DNA from: Lytechinus variegatus
Taxonomy: Eukaryota; Echinodermata; Echinoidea; Temnopleuroida; Toxopneustidae
NCBI RefSeq assembly: GCF_018143015.1
Contig: NC_054747.1
Coordinates: 38,852,233 to 38,916,232 of the forward strand
Reading direction: 5' to 3'
Length of the DNA stretch: 64,000 bases
The number at the start of each line of letters is the position of its first letter. The first letter of the stretch is position 1. A program made the translations under genes and the position numbers. The notes under the pieces were generated by a model. The model ran no database searches and was not told the origin of the DNA. It saw only the letters and a program-made list of their open reading frames with translations. This document shows positions 1 through 11,050 of this stretch, piece after piece.

Positions 1-404
1 TGCAAATGAGAAATCAATGATGTCCCTAACTTTTGATTTGTATTGTTTGAATTCTAAAATTTCAATTTTTACGGATTTGACAATAATGACCAACTTGACT
101 GAACCATAAACTGATTAACAATGGTTATTCCACATGTTCAGGGAGAAATAAAATTTTGTTTCATAGGACAATGATGAGAAAATTCTATTATTGCATATAA
201 TGAAATACAAAAGAAATAGTGAACGAAATTGTCATCAGCTCCCTCATTTGCATACTGATCAGGATGTGCATATAAAGCGAAACTTAAAAATGTCACAACT
301 TTCTTATTTTACATACAACTTTTATGAAATTTTCAGTGTTCTGCTTGTTGGATTTTTCTCTTTTTATTCAAATCAACGTTTTGTTGGCGTGGATTTGTCC
401 TTTA
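1..404. mobile_element. Interspersed repeat, family A (CTTTAA-ended), truncated by window edge
   Basis: This is the 3' portion of the repeat seen in fuller form at 36858-37450 and 57923-58516. Shared landmarks are the segment around 'AAAAGAAATAGTGA', then 'CTCATTTGCAT', then 'GTCATAACTTTCTTATTTTACAT', ending near 'GTCCTTTAA'. The first 190 bases match the middle of the family in opposite orientation, so the element is internally inverted. The ORF running through it at 191-502 is a by-product of the repeat. Confidence 0.7.
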
Positions 405-526
405 AAGAGACAACAGTGTGGATACACTGTGTTTGTCTACAACGTACAGGTGTCCAGTGTGAAGTGATTTTCAGTGTTCAATTTCAGCATTTAACAATGT
501 AATTCACATCTTCACATGGTCCACCT

Positions 527-800
527 CGTGAACACATTCTGAACACACTGTGAATACACTGCTACACACTGTGAACACACTGCGAACAAACTACAAACAC
601 ACTCTAAACACACTGTGAACACACTACAAACAAACTACAAACACACTCTAAACACACTGTGAACACACTACGAATACACTCTGAACACGCTACGAACACA
701 CTATGAAAATACTGCTACACATATTGAGCACACTGTCAACACACGTGGAACACACTGGGGACAAACGTTGAACACATATTTAATCCACTGTGAACACACT
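527..800. repeat. 11-bp minisatellite with 44-bp higher-order period
   Basis: About 20 degenerate copies of an 11-mer of the type CTGTGAACACA, CTACAAACACA or CTCTAAACACA run from 527 to about 800. In the middle the variants recur in fixed order every four units: the block starting CTACAAACACA at 591 returns at 635, which is 44 bp later. The unit is close to one helical turn. No coding capacity is visible. Confidence 0.85.
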
Positions 801-1496
801 TTTATAACACTCAGAACCCTGCAAACACAATGTTTGACAACGTCTTTGCTGAAGAGATATACAATATCTTATCGCAATAATTGTTTAATGATAACTTCTC
901 AGGATAATTGTTTCAAATTATCATAAAACTAACATTAATTGTAGCCATGACGGATAACAAATAGATGTTCTTTTACACGTCTCAGAACAAGTGAAATCTA
1001 ATATGCACTCAATTGTCCTAATTACCGAAAGTAAACAAAATGACTGCCTGTTCTACGTTTACCGCTTCGCATTTCTTCTTGAGTTTCGATAACCGATCAT
1101 TTCGATCGCGACATTTTTCACCCGGCAACGCCACATCGTTCAGGTATCGGATGTCATTGTAGCGTACAATTGAGCTAATTAGGTTTACGCGAAATGGAAT
1201 TAAATGTAAGCTATCGTACATGGAAATGGAATCAAATGTAAGCTATTGTCCGGGCATCATTACAACTGCTGATTGCAATTTGTTAAGGAAAACAAGTATT
1301 TCCTATTAAAATGCAACGAATTTTCCTGGCCGTTTTGAAATAGAACCGAAAAGGGTGTTTATTTTCTATATGAAAATGCAAATTGATCTCCCTGTTCTGT
1401 TTTTCTTTTCAAAATGTTAAGCCAATACGAGCTGTCTTATTTTTTTATTTATTGATACGGGTGCAATTATTTTTTTTCTAAACCATTGATCAAAAA
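801..1496. other. Unannotated AT-rich stretch
   Basis: I see no gene or transposon ends here. The only structure is a short direct repeat of about 20 bp (AAATGTAAGCTAT) near 1200-1217 and 1231-1248. Confidence 0.5.
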
Positions 1497-1712
1497 TGGC
1501 GATCGGGGCCAACCCCCCCCCCCCCTAAAAAAAGCTTCACGAACAAGAAAAAAATGAGAAAATGAATAAAGAAACCTAAATAGTGGAATGTGATATTATT
1601 CTATAAATCGCAAACCATATTTTCTTTTAAAATGGTCAAAATTTTTGCTCGCTCGCTTCGCTTGCATCTTCTTCACCATTTTACTCCATCCGCCCCCCCC
1701 CCATTTTTTAAA
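1497..1712. mobile_element. Short member of the GCTTCGC-motif element family
   Basis: The stretch is bracketed by C-runs (about 1508-1526 and 1692-1701) and carries GCTCGCTCGCTTCGCTTGCA near 1648. That is a variant of the palindromic motif repeated six times in the longer element at 35703-36775. I infer a degenerate fragment of the same family. Confidence 0.5.
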
Positions 1713-2430
1713 CAATACAACACTATTCTAAAATAATTGCTCAATTAGTATTTCATCTCTAATTCGTTTTATTGTCAAAAAAGAAGAAATTATAATTGTA
1801 CAGATTGTACGAGGGTAAACTATGAATAGGGACAAGATCACGCAAGTGGACTGTTCAACGCGTTTTGAATCAATTAAAAAGAGAGCTAATTATTTGGGAC
1901 GGGGTAACAACGTTGCGCATCTCCTCTGTCTTTTTTTCTCAGGGTTGAACACTTTGTGAATTCAATTATTTCATTTCACATCCAAATATTAAGAGATGAT
2001 GATTGTGAGCGACGCTATACCGTCGACCGAGGCCAATTAGAGGGTGTGGGAAACCAATCTCTTGTTTGCGTACACTAAATCAAATTTCATACATAAAAAA
2101 GCGTTCAAAATGCAGTAGACAATACAAGAAGGCTAATTAGTGATATGATTACTGACAATATGAGTTTCTTGATTTTAAACTATTTGGGACAATCTCTTAC
2201 AAAAGACATAAGATATTGGTGCTTTGTAAGTGGATGGAGAATGGTGAGTTGGAGGGGGTTTGTTAAGGTTCTTTTTCTCTCCTTTTTCAGTAAATGGGTT
2301 TAAAAATGATATACCTGCTTTACTTGGAGAATAAGACGAAATAACCAATTTGCAAAACAAACAAGAATTAAAGATTAGGAGCCACATTAACTTGAAAATA
2401 TAGAGAGGGTGTTTAATAAGAGCGGAAAGA
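1713..2430. other. Unannotated stretch
   Basis: No gene, transposon terminus or RNA gene recognised. Base composition is ordinary for the window. Confidence 0.5.
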
Positions 2431-2695
2431 AGAAAAAAAAAGTCTGAAGAAAAAGATGGAGGGGAGGCGAGTGGGAAGAAGTAAAAGAATACGAAGAAGA
2501 CGAAGGAGAAGAAGAAGAAGAAAGAAGGAATATAAAGAAGAAGGTAAAAAAGAGAAGAAAAAGAACAAGAACAAGAGATGAGGAGAGAAGAAAAAGAAGA
2601 AGAAGAGGAGGAGGAGAAGGAGGAGGAGGAAGATGATGATGATGATAATGATGATGATGACGAAGATGATGATGATGATGATGATACGAAATGGA
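2431..2695. repeat. Purine-rich (GAA/GAT)n microsatellite
   Basis: About 260 bp of almost pure purine on the plus strand grades from GAA/GGA repeats into (GAT)n. On the minus strand it gives serine- and histidine-rich ORFs, and on the plus strand an acidic ORF. All are low-complexity and unlikely to be genes. A tract of this kind can form triplex (H) DNA. Confidence 0.9.
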
Positions 2696-3270
2696 ACACG
2701 ATTTGGAAAAAGGTGACGTCAAGAATGAAAGGGGTGGCCTTAGTGTGCAATGCATTTTAAATTTTAAAAAAATGTCATAATATGAATCCATGTGTCTGTT
2801 AGAATTGTTACTAAGGAAATCATAATAAAAATGAATATAGATATGAAAGTATCATATCATGCAAATTTGGAACTATTTGACGGTGAATAAGAACACACTA
2901 TTTAAATTATTTTTAATGAATTTTTCAACTTTTAACCACAAAAAATAAAAAGCATACAACACCGGATAAAAGATCTGTTTAAAGTAATTTGTTAACAGTT
3001 GTTATAGTGGGAACGGTAAACCTACATGTATAAGCAGTTAGAAATCGTAGGCGAATAAGCATGATAAGTGAAGGATGTTGTTACAACGGATAAAATGAAA
3101 CAAACTGATTTCTTTATTGTCATAGTAGTTATTTCTCATGAAATTGCAAATATAGTCATTCTATAAGAAAGCTGACCACTTAGAAAAATCAAATGTGGTG
3201 GGTGGTTAAATAAGAATAGCGATATGTCAATGTATTTCAGTGAAACAAAATAATGATTCCAGTCACTTAC
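2696..3270. other. Unannotated stretch; possible intron of a minus-strand gene
   Basis: No ORF or repeat is recognised. If the donor at 3269-3270 is used, this would be the start of an intron on the minus strand. A full CRE palindrome (TGACGTCA) lies at 2714-2721. Confidence 0.3.
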
Positions 3271-3605
3271 CTTTTTGAGAACAAAACAGAAGAAGAATTG
3301 CACCGGAGTCAAAGTCCCTCGGCGACCACGGTAGCGACGAGCGAGATTTATCGATCGATTTAAGCACTTTGTCCCATGATCGTCCCGTGGACGGTCTCTA
3401 GCTCGTAGTCGTTCACCTGCTCGCTGACATCAACTGACATCACTTGAAAGGAACAATTCATCACGGGCTGGTACTTTCTGGAATCGAATGTATCTTGTGA
3501 TCCACGCCTCCTAGTTTTCAGCACTCAACGTCTATACCCTTCACCGTTTTCTTGAACGATCGATAATTACTTTTCACACCATTGGATAACGGAGTATCTC
3601 GTCTT
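3271..3605 (-). other. Candidate 5' exon with canonical splice donor
   Basis: On the minus strand the sequence CTCAAAAAG is followed by GTAAGTGACT at 3270, which is a near-perfect donor. The roughly 330 bp upstream (3271-3605) is richer in CpG and less repetitive than its surroundings, with no long ORF. I infer a possible non-coding or 5'UTR exon of a gene running off the left of the window. The next exon is not found. The exon's upstream limit is a guess. Confidence 0.25.
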
Positions 3606-4040
3606 AAAAATACTTCGCAAAAAACGAGATGACATGGATGAGACTACTTTTTCCTGTCAGTGAAAAGGCAGTTTCCTAGTTATGAAGATTACTGCAACCA
3701 CTGGCGGTAATAAAACATACAAAACAAATTGATAAATGTGTTCCCTTTTTATTACTGGCAACATCAAATTGATTTTGTTAAGTTTTGTGGGCAGGTTTAA
3801 GAGCAGATGGGCGTCCAAAAATTTTCTATGTTGCGATACTTTTTCAGTGCAAGTCATTTAATAAGCTGGTGACTGTGTGTAGATAATGACTGACAGCCTA
3901 TTGTCAGATGGACGATCTCACAGTGAACTGGCTGTTACCATAGAAGGTGTCTTTGGGATGTCTTCCGTCTCTTCCCGCCAAAATACGTCTGAAAAATTGA
4001 TGCGGCAGTTGAACGCTCTTGCGCTTTTTATCCCATGAAC
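3606..4040. other. Unannotated stretch with one E2F-like site
   Basis: The only notable word is CTTCCCGCCAAAA at 3971-3983, close to the E2F consensus TTTSSCGC. No ORF or transposon end is recognised. Confidence 0.3.
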
Positions 4041-4054
4041 TCTCTCATGCTTTG

Positions 4055-4185
4055 GTGTCTATTTTTGTCTCTCTCCCTCTCTCCCTCTTTACACGCATTT
4101 CGCTATGCCTCCCCCACCCCCCCCCCCCCCTCTCCCTTTCTCTCCCTGTCTTTCTTCCACTCCCTCTCCTTCGTCCGTTTCGTCT
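4055..4185. repeat. CT-rich low-complexity tract
   Basis: Degenerate (CTCCCT)n with a C-run at about 4118-4131. Overlapping ORFs on the plus strand are products of low complexity. Confidence 0.8.
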
Positions 4186-4564
4186 TCTTAATTTGCCAAT
4201 CAGATCATCAGATTTTTGGTAAGAGTTGGATTATCCACATAATGTTCTGAATGCTAAGATCTTTTCAAAAAATATATTAAAGCAATTGCCATCTTGTTTT
4301 TGTTTTGTTTTGCTCTGCTCTGCTGTTTTTTTTCTTCTTTTATGTTTACATCTGCAGCTGATGGCGATATATTTTCTTTTGTTATTACACCTGTAATTAT
4401 ATACTGAGCTAATTCCATGAAATTCAGATTTGATTCCATTTATAATCACATCTGCATGTATGTTATTCTTATTCTATATCAGTATACTGGACATTTGCGA
4501 TGCAAATGCAATCATGTGGGGTTTTTTTTAATCTCTTTAGAATTTATTTTCCATATGGTTATCT

Positions 4565-4740
4565 CCTTCTCCTATTCCATCTTCTTCTTCGTCGTCGTCG
4601 TCTTCTTTTTCTTTCTCCTTCTTATTTTCCTTCTTCTCATCCTTTTCCTTCTTCTTCATTCTTCTTTGTCCCTTTTCTTCTTATTCTTCTCCTCCTCCTT
4701 GCTATTCCTCTTCTCCTCATACCTCTGTTCCTTCATTCGC
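4565..4740. repeat. Polypyrimidine (TTC/TCC)n tract
   Basis: About 175 bp of nearly pure pyrimidine on the plus strand. The ORFs over it are rich in Leu, Phe and Ser and are not credible proteins. Confidence 0.85.
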
Positions 4741-5270
4741 CTTCTAATGGTTCTGCTCCAGCGAGTTTGTATAATTAGTCCACGCGAGTATTTGACAGAT
4801 CGTATCAACGTGAAAAACAGAAAAGAACGCTGTTTCTTCCAAATTCTCCTTCTCACTCTGACCCTGTATGCCGTCTGTTATAAAAAGGTGTTACTCCATT
4901 CTCTCTGGATCGACCCTGCTGATTGGCCAGCTCATTCTCTACGTCATCGCTTGCGATTAATGGCCATTTGATTAGACATCTGTTCACTTTTCTATGTTCA
5001 TTTCTCAGTTGTTTTAGTGAATCTTACAATTTGCAAATTAAGTAATTGAGTGAACTGGTAAATTGGCGATATTCGTATTTGTATCATAATTGAATTCACT
5101 GTTTTGTATGTATGTTTTTCAAGGGGACTGACTTCCAGTGTTTTTATTTTGGGGGTTACCTACTGGCAAAACGATTTATATTTCCGTTATCATTGTACCT
5201 TTTTATTAGAAAAAATGTAAATGAATATATTACTAAAGATTTAAAATTTTAAGATAAGCGGGATTATTTA
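4741..5270. other. Unannotated stretch
   Basis: I see nothing that supports a gene, RNA or repeat here. Confidence 0.5.
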
Positions 5271-5274
5271 ATCC

Positions 5275-5410
5275 AACCCCTCCCCTCTCCTCCTCTCCCC
5301 CTCCCCCTCCTCTCTTTCTCTCTCTCTCTCTCTTCCCCCTTTCTCCACCCCCCCCCCCTCTCTCTCTAATTTATTTCTCTTTCCCTCCCTGTCTCATCTT
5401 TTCTCTTCTT
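5275..5410. repeat. CT-rich microsatellite
   Basis: Mixed CCCCT and (CT)n, with a C-run at about 5348-5358. Confidence 0.85.
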
Positions 5411-5503
5411 TCTCATGTTATGTTTTTATTAATTCACATTACTTGCTGCACGCGTTGCGGGACACAGTTGCATAATATATTTTGATTCGCTGACGTAAGC
5501 TGC

Positions 5504-5650
5504 GGGTCCGTTGCAGAAAGGGTTGCAATCAATCGCAACTCTAATAATCATGCGCAACTTGATTTTAAACCAATCAACAAGCGCATTTGGGACTTGCGAT
5601 TGATTTTTTGACTTGCGCGTTTCAACCCAACTTTTTCGTCAACGGACCCC
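5504..5650 (+). mobile_element. Palindromic MITE, family B (GGGTCCGTTGCAGAAAG ends)
   Basis: The element starts GGGTCCGTTGCAGAAAG and ends TTTTTCGTCAACGGACCCC, so its termini are inverted. Internal words GTTGCAATCAATCGCAAC, CGCAACTTGATTTTAAACCA and CATTTGGGACTTGCGATTGA recur at 17618-17761 in reverse orientation and, degraded, at 32366-32503. It is about 147 bp with no coding capacity. The superfamily is not determined. Confidence 0.85.
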
Positions 5651-6040
5651 AGGTTTTCACGTACCATAAATCATCCTGAAATTAAACAAATTTACTTCAA
5701 ACATTCACCACCCTTATTTTTTCCAATTCTATTAAAAATGACTTATTAAAACATGCGAAGCTTACAAACGCCATGTAACCCATGTAAAATTCACAAGGAT
5801 ATAAACAATAAACAGCATGATTTTTTTAATTACATACGCGAAGTATGTAAAGTGAAAGGTAATTCGTTGATATTTTATGTATTCTTCTAGCATTTTGAGG
5901 GGAATCGTTTGATAAAAAATACTCAGTAAAAAATTAAAATAAAATAAATGAATTTTCCAGTTCCCTCAAATAACAATGAATAGATAAATGAATAAACAAA
6001 CAAACAAACAAATTAGATAAAAACAGATAAATAGATAAAA

Positions 6041-6288
6041 CACTGTAAAAATTGTGGTTTTAAAACTGACACCAATTGGTGTTAATAGAGGACCACACCC
6101 TGAGGTGTTAAAATAACATCCTAGAGATTGAACGTAACACCAAAGAGTCTAAATGTAACAACCATAGGTGTTGTGCGGTGTTGTGATAACACCTATAGGT
6201 GTAAATCTAACACCACCAATTTAACACCGGTGTGAAATAACTGGTGTGGTCCTCTATGTACACCGGTTAACACCACAGTTTTTGCTAT
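6041..6288 (+). mobile_element. Palindromic MITE, family C (TAACACC-rich), copy 1
   Basis: It begins CACTGTAAAAATTGTGG and ends near CACCACAGTTTTTGC. It contains ACACCAATTGGTGT, GAGGACCACACCCTGAGG, AACACCTATAGGTGT and the mirrored GTGGTCCTCTATGTACACC. Near-identical copies lie at 41951-42190 and 52333-52571 (same strand) and 44875-45114 (opposite strand). This copy has a short internal expansion near 6174-6190 (GTGCGGTGTTGTGA) that the others lack. Confidence 0.9.
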
Positions 6289-6310
6289 GAATGCTTATAA
6301 TAATTAAGAA

Positions 6311-6486
6311 TACACTTTAAAAAATGAAGTGCTAATTCAGCTCTTAAAGAGCGTGTATATTGACTGCACTTCGGAGTGCTGATTTTTCCGACTCGTTCAA
6401 ATTTGAACTAGACAAATCAGCACTCCGAAGTGCATCACTATACACGCTCTTTAAGAGCTGAATTAGCACTTCATTTTTAGAGTGTA
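6311..6486. mobile_element. Perfect-arm palindromic MITE, family D, copy 1
   Basis: TACACTTTAAAAAATGAAGT opens the element and the inverse closes it at 6486. Arms of about 75-80 bp surround a small centre at about 6395-6410. The internal word CTCTTAAAGAGCGTGTATA appears inverted in the other arm. A second copy lies at 29318-29490. Non-coding. Confidence 0.9.
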
Positions 6487-6649
6487 ACAAATCAATGAAG
6501 AAATGAAAAGATGAATTGAATGATACGTAAGAATGAAATTGAATTGAAATGAATAAGAACAATAAAGAATACAATATTTATACATATATTTAAAAATATC
6601 GCTGGTTCCCTTTAATTTTTTTTTCCTGATCTATCATCCGTACATATCA

Positions 6650-6802
6650 GTAACGTACCTAGGATTTTCCACGGGGGGAATCGTCCGCAAAAAAGGTCTT
6701 CAACTTCTCGTCGGGGGGGGGGGGCAGGGATGGGTCCCTTGCATGGGTTGTGACTCGTCAGGGAAAGCAGTCTGCCCCCTCCCCCCGTAGGTACGCTAGT
6801 GG
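6650..6802. mobile_element. Short TIR element with poly(G) core
   Basis: The left end AACGTACCTAGGATTTTCC matches in inverse the right end CCCCCGTAGGTACGCTAG. The interior holds an 11-bp G-run at about 6713-6723. About 150 bp and non-autonomous. Confidence 0.65.
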
Positions 6803-7980
6803 TTCATACATCTAATCAGGGCTCCTCTCAACTCCCTGATCTAATAGTTGAAAGCTATAGATATGTTTACAATCGTTAAATTTCCCCGGGAAACCTTGCA
6901 CATTTCAGGTATGTATAACTAACGAAACAAACATAGCAGAACAAGCCTCATTAAGATCATCATTACAAACCAAGAATTCATGCAAACACGAATAGGAGCT
7001 TGACTAGCTTTGGAATAACATTAAAAACAAACCTCCGGTGAAGTCAGGTGGTTTGGTGCTAACGAACTGCCCACACTTTCGGCGGGAGCATCAGCTGCAT
7101 TTTTGTAAAGATCTACCTCTGGAATGAAATTAAGTCTATAGACTCCAGATGAGTCGCTTATTAGCATGTCGGTTTTTCTTGCTTTTCTTCAGATAGGTAA
7201 TGTGAAATTTGCCACAACAACATCATAAGAAATATCATTTTTACTTATTCCTTGGAAAATCTTTGCATTTCCAAAACACAATGTAATTGGAAAGTCGTGA
7301 AAATCATATTGAATATCCCTGTAAGATGCCTGATTTCAAAATAATGAGTTAAATTCACATTTTGCACTTAAAAAAGGTTTTGTTTTGATAATTTTCTCTG
7401 AAAATGTTTGTAAATGATCTGTGTTGATAGGGATAGATACATTAAATAACATGTAGCGGTTTGTCTCATTCCTTGGCCCATCAACCATGAATTTTACATG
7501 CACCGATGGACGTCTTTGCTTTTTCTCCTGTCCCCAGGAGCCCAATATTCTTTTAAGATTTTAAAGTCATTCATTCTCGAGGTTCTTTCTTCATAGGTTT
7601 ATTTATTTTATATGTAATGTTGTCTATTTAATGTAGTTTATTCTGCCTTTTTATTATTTTTTATAAACCTTTTTTTTCAAATAATTTCAATTATGTGTAT
7701 ATAATTTTCTTTGATCTGTTTTATTCTTATGAAACATTGGAGATTTGTTTATATATTTTGTACCATATGTAATGCATTGACTTTTAATAAAAAATACATA
7801 AATAAATTATTAAAAAAACATTTAATAGAAAGACGGTGTTCTTTCTATTGTTCTTCCTTTCTTCTTGCTTGTGCAACATTGGGATTTCAATAAAAAATAA
7901 TGATTGTGTAAACAATTAATATAGGCCTAAGTCCTAACATAAAAGAAACAATGTCAGCATAATAGCCTGCCTCGGCGGTA
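6803..7980. other. Unannotated stretch
   Basis: About 1.2 kb with no recognisable gene, RNA or transposon end. Short ORFs at 7336-7545 and 7711-7893 show no domain or composition that I recognise. Confidence 0.5.
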
Positions 7981-7984
7981 AAAT

Positions 7985-8368
7985 ACATGTCTTTAGGTCT
8001 ATCTATTTCGTTTTCTTTGTTTGTTTCTTTGTTTGTTTCTCTTTCTTTATTTATTTATTTCTTTCTTTCTTCCTTCCTTCTTATTTCTTTCTTCCTTCCT
8101 TCTTTGTTTCTTTCTTTCTCTATCTCTCTCTCTCTCTTTCTTTCTTCCTTTCTTTCTTTCTTCCTTCCTTCTTTTTTCTTTCTATCTTCCTTTTTTTCTT
8201 CCCCCTTTCGTTCCTTTCTTTCTTTACTTATTTCTTACTTCCTTTCTTTCTTTCTATCTTTTTTCTCCCTTCCTTCCTTCTTTCTTTCCTTCCTTCCTTC
8301 CTTCCTTCCTTCCTTCCTCCCTTCATCCCTCCCTCCCTCCCTCTTTCTTTCTTTCTTTCTTTCTTGTG
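7985..8368. repeat. Polypyrimidine (TTTC/TTCC)n microsatellite
   Basis: About 380 bp of TTTC, TTCC and CCTC tetranucleotides, ending in (CCCT)n and (CTTT)n. Both overlapping plus-strand ORFs (134 and 118 codons) are by-products of the pyrimidine run. Confidence 0.95.
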
Positions 8369-9091
8369 GTCGAGTAGATATCAAAATATAGAACACAACT
8401 CAATTCGTCTGCTTCCTTTAGCAAATAGCAGCATACCCATCTCCTGCCCCCCCCCCCATCTTAAATACATATTTGCAGATTGCATTTTTTTTATTCAATG
8501 CGGTTTTTATGAGCCAAAACGAGATGGCGAACGGCAAGTCTAGCGTTAATTATTGCATTCAACAGATTGCAAAACCCGCGGAGGTGCAGTAAAAAGACAA
8601 AAGGACGAGTTAAGAATGCAATTACCGCCATTTTTTCTCTTAACCGCGCAAATCCTGATCTTTTTCTCAATTTGGTTAACAGTTAAGAGAAGGAGATAAT
8701 GTGAGGCGATGGGGAGTCATCTTCGCATATCATTATTAGATGAAACAAAATGGGAGTGCTTATGAGGATTTGGCTTAAAAGAAGCGCAAAGCAACAGGGA
8801 GGCCATTGATAATTAGCCTGAGGTCTGACCGCGTGTTAATGGGTAAGGATGCTGCCCAAATGACATCGGCCACAGGGAGGCTTATCGTTGAACATCTAAT
8901 AAAATTTTAAAGGTTTTTCGTCAAGACGTTGTGATAATTCTTTCACGAGTACGACGTGGATTACAGAAAAATGCGACATTGACTGCGTTCCATAATTTCA
9001 CATCACATTCTCTATCTTAATATTATCTTTTCTTTTTTTACTTTTCTAATCTGTTTTGATTAAACTTTCTTACGCCAACACGTTTCTATTT
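8369..9091. other. Unannotated stretch
   Basis: One C-run lies near 8447-8457. Otherwise I see no feature that I can support. Confidence 0.5.
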
Positions 9092-9596
9092 AAAGGGGAA
9101 GTTCACTCGATACAAGTTTATTGCAAAAAAAAAATGTTATCAGAAAGAATGATGACAAGACATTGGTGGAGATTTGAGGAAAGTCTATCAAAGATTTAAG
9201 AAATTATTAGAATTTAATTATTTTGTGACGTCACATGCGACCAGCTTCACGTGTTTCATAAATTTAGAAAGAAAATATCAATGAAATGTGAAATGAAAAT
9301 GGGTTTTATTGAACCTTTATCATATCAAGAGACAAATTATTATACAAACGCTCCTATAAGCAAAAAAATTGTAGTCATCATACACCATTCGAAATTTAAA
9401 TTCATGCATTTTGTATTACGTAACATATGCGGTTGCTGCTCGTTTATGATCTCCCATATTCAAACACATTAAATTCGAATAAATTTCTTAAACTTTAATC
9501 GTTTTTTCTTCAAATGCTCACCGATATTTCATATTCTTGTTTCGCTATTCTTACAAAACATTTTTATAAACTTTCTTCAGCGTGAACTTCCCCTTT
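9092..9596. mobile_element. TIR element with AAAGGGGAAGTTCAC ends
   Basis: The left end AAAGGGGAAGTTCACTCGAT and the right end GCGTGAACTTCCCCTTT are inverted. The interior is AT-rich, includes a full CRE palindrome (TGACGTCA) at 9226-9233 and encodes nothing convincing. About 505 bp, non-autonomous. Confidence 0.8.
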
Positions 9597-10000
9597 GAGT
9601 CAGTTGCAAAATCCCGTTCCCCCTTTTTGTTTATGCTATTTCAACTGCTTTTATTTTTCATTTAAATCTTGACCTCTTCTCTCTCATTGCTTATATTTCA
9701 TTTCTCCTCTTATATTCGTCCATTACTCTTTCATTGAATATTCCTCCATTTTCTCTCCTATATATGTTTCTTCATCTTTTCATTTCAAATTCATTACTTT
9801 CATTCTCTCATTTTGTTTTCTTTTGTTATTCTTAGATTTTCTTGTTTTTCTCTAAAAATTGTTTTCCAGGCTTCATGAAGTGAATCATTAATGGATTCTT
9901 AGAGCAAGGTCGACGTCTGATTGAGAGTGCACCTGAGATCTCAATTGATAACAGGGAAGGACGAAGGACTGAAAGCATTGGTTGGAGGATACAACATGAG

Positions 10001-10004
<4 letters not shown>
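9597..10004. other. T/C-rich unannotated stretch
   Basis: Pyrimidine-biased sequence with no clear repeat unit and no gene. Confidence 0.5.
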
Positions 10005-10036
<32 letters not shown>

Positions 10037-10115
10037 TGGAGGAGGAGAAAGGAGTGAAAATGCAGACTCAAAGCAAACGGAAAATGTCAGAGAGAGGGAG
10101 AGAAAGAGAGAGATC
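10005..10115. repeat. (GA)n and GA-rich microsatellite
   Basis: A pure (GA) run at about 10005-10030 is followed by interrupted GAGAGGGAGAGA to about 10115. Confidence 0.9.
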
Positions 10116-10920
10116 GGGATGGCACGAAGAACAAAGAAATGAAATCGAGAGATGTTCGATAATTGACATGTTTGTTGTTTAAAACTGAGGGTTTTTTGTT
10201 GTTTTACTCAGTAAACCCCCTTTTTGTTCTTAATCATTGCATTTCAAATGATATTTCATTTCTTATGATTGTTATTGGATAAATTGATACAATTATCATG
10301 ATTGTGTCTAAGTAAGATTTGCTGGAAAAAAATATTAGCATTTTAGTCCCCATATACCTGATACTAAATCACTTTCTTCAGTCATACCCAATAACATTTA
10401 GATCAGTGTTTGGAATAGTTTGGAAATTCCCTTTTTTCTTCGAATGGTTGGATTTTCATTGCCGATTATTCCACTTAATTTAAAGATAGCCTGGGTATTT
10501 GTACTTGCAATTCACTGTCTAGATAAATCCATTGTTTAAAATGTTATTCATAACTTCTTTTATATGCAACCACCCCCTCGTTTTGATGATGGTTCTATTT
10601 CTCCCTAAACCCAATTTTGCGTCAGTTGTTTTAATATGAACTTGTCTGTTTGTTCAGACCATTCGTTTCAATGTAGACCTATAATTGTCAAAGGCAATTG
10701 ACTATACGTACACCCAATTATATTAGGCCTAATATAATATCACAGAATTTCTATTTTGTTTAACACTTTTCCCCTTTTATAGCCACCCAGTTTATTTCAT
10801 TTTTTCAATCAATGGTTAAGAAAAATAACGATTCTCGGCAACGATGAAGTTATATGAGTGAATATTTAACGAAACCAAATGTGTATTTTGAGTTTTTGAC
10901 AGACGTGTATCAATCAGGGA
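10116..10920. other. Unannotated stretch
   Basis: Mostly unique-looking AT-rich sequence. A short word, GACGTGTATCAAT near 10902, recurs near 40629 and may mark another repeat family. Confidence 0.4.
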
Positions 10921-10924
10921 TGAT

Positions 10925-11050
10925 TACTTACGTCTGGGACCGACCTTTAACGTCATCATCCGAAAAACGTGATCAGGGCTCGAACCTCTGCATCAATTTG
11001 TAACTTCCCCACAGCTTGGATTACAGGCGCACGCCACAACGCCCAGTTGT
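10925..11050 (-). mobile_element. SINE-like element with 7SL-RNA-like head
   Basis: Read on the minus strand from about 11047 the sequence is GGGCGTTGTGGCGTGCGCC, then TGTAATCCAAGCTGTGGGGA. This parallels the 5' Alu domain of SRP (7SL) RNA, where GTGGCG-type and TGTARTCC loops are conserved. About 30 bases on is a Pol III box B, GGTTCGAGCCC, near 10977. A tail follows with GACGTTAAAGGTCGGTCCCA, of the kind seen in SINE tails. It could be a 7SL pseudogene or a 7SL-derived SINE. The distant resemblance to a primate Alu is explained by shared 7SL ancestry, because the flanks are not Alu. Confidence 0.55.

Noticed and set aside
2175..2791. Serine- and histidine-rich minus-strand ORFs of 191 and 134 codons
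   Set aside because: They come from the (GAA/GAT)n microsatellite read on the other strand; no non-repetitive domain is present.
7987..8391. Leu/Ser/Phe-rich ORF resembling a membrane protein
   Set aside because: It is a pure pyrimidine microsatellite; hydrophobicity follows from TTT, CTT and TCC codons.
10995..11045. Primate Alu contamination
   Set aside because: The Alu-like words are limited to the 7SL-homologous part; flanks and tail are unlike Alu and continuous with local sequence.
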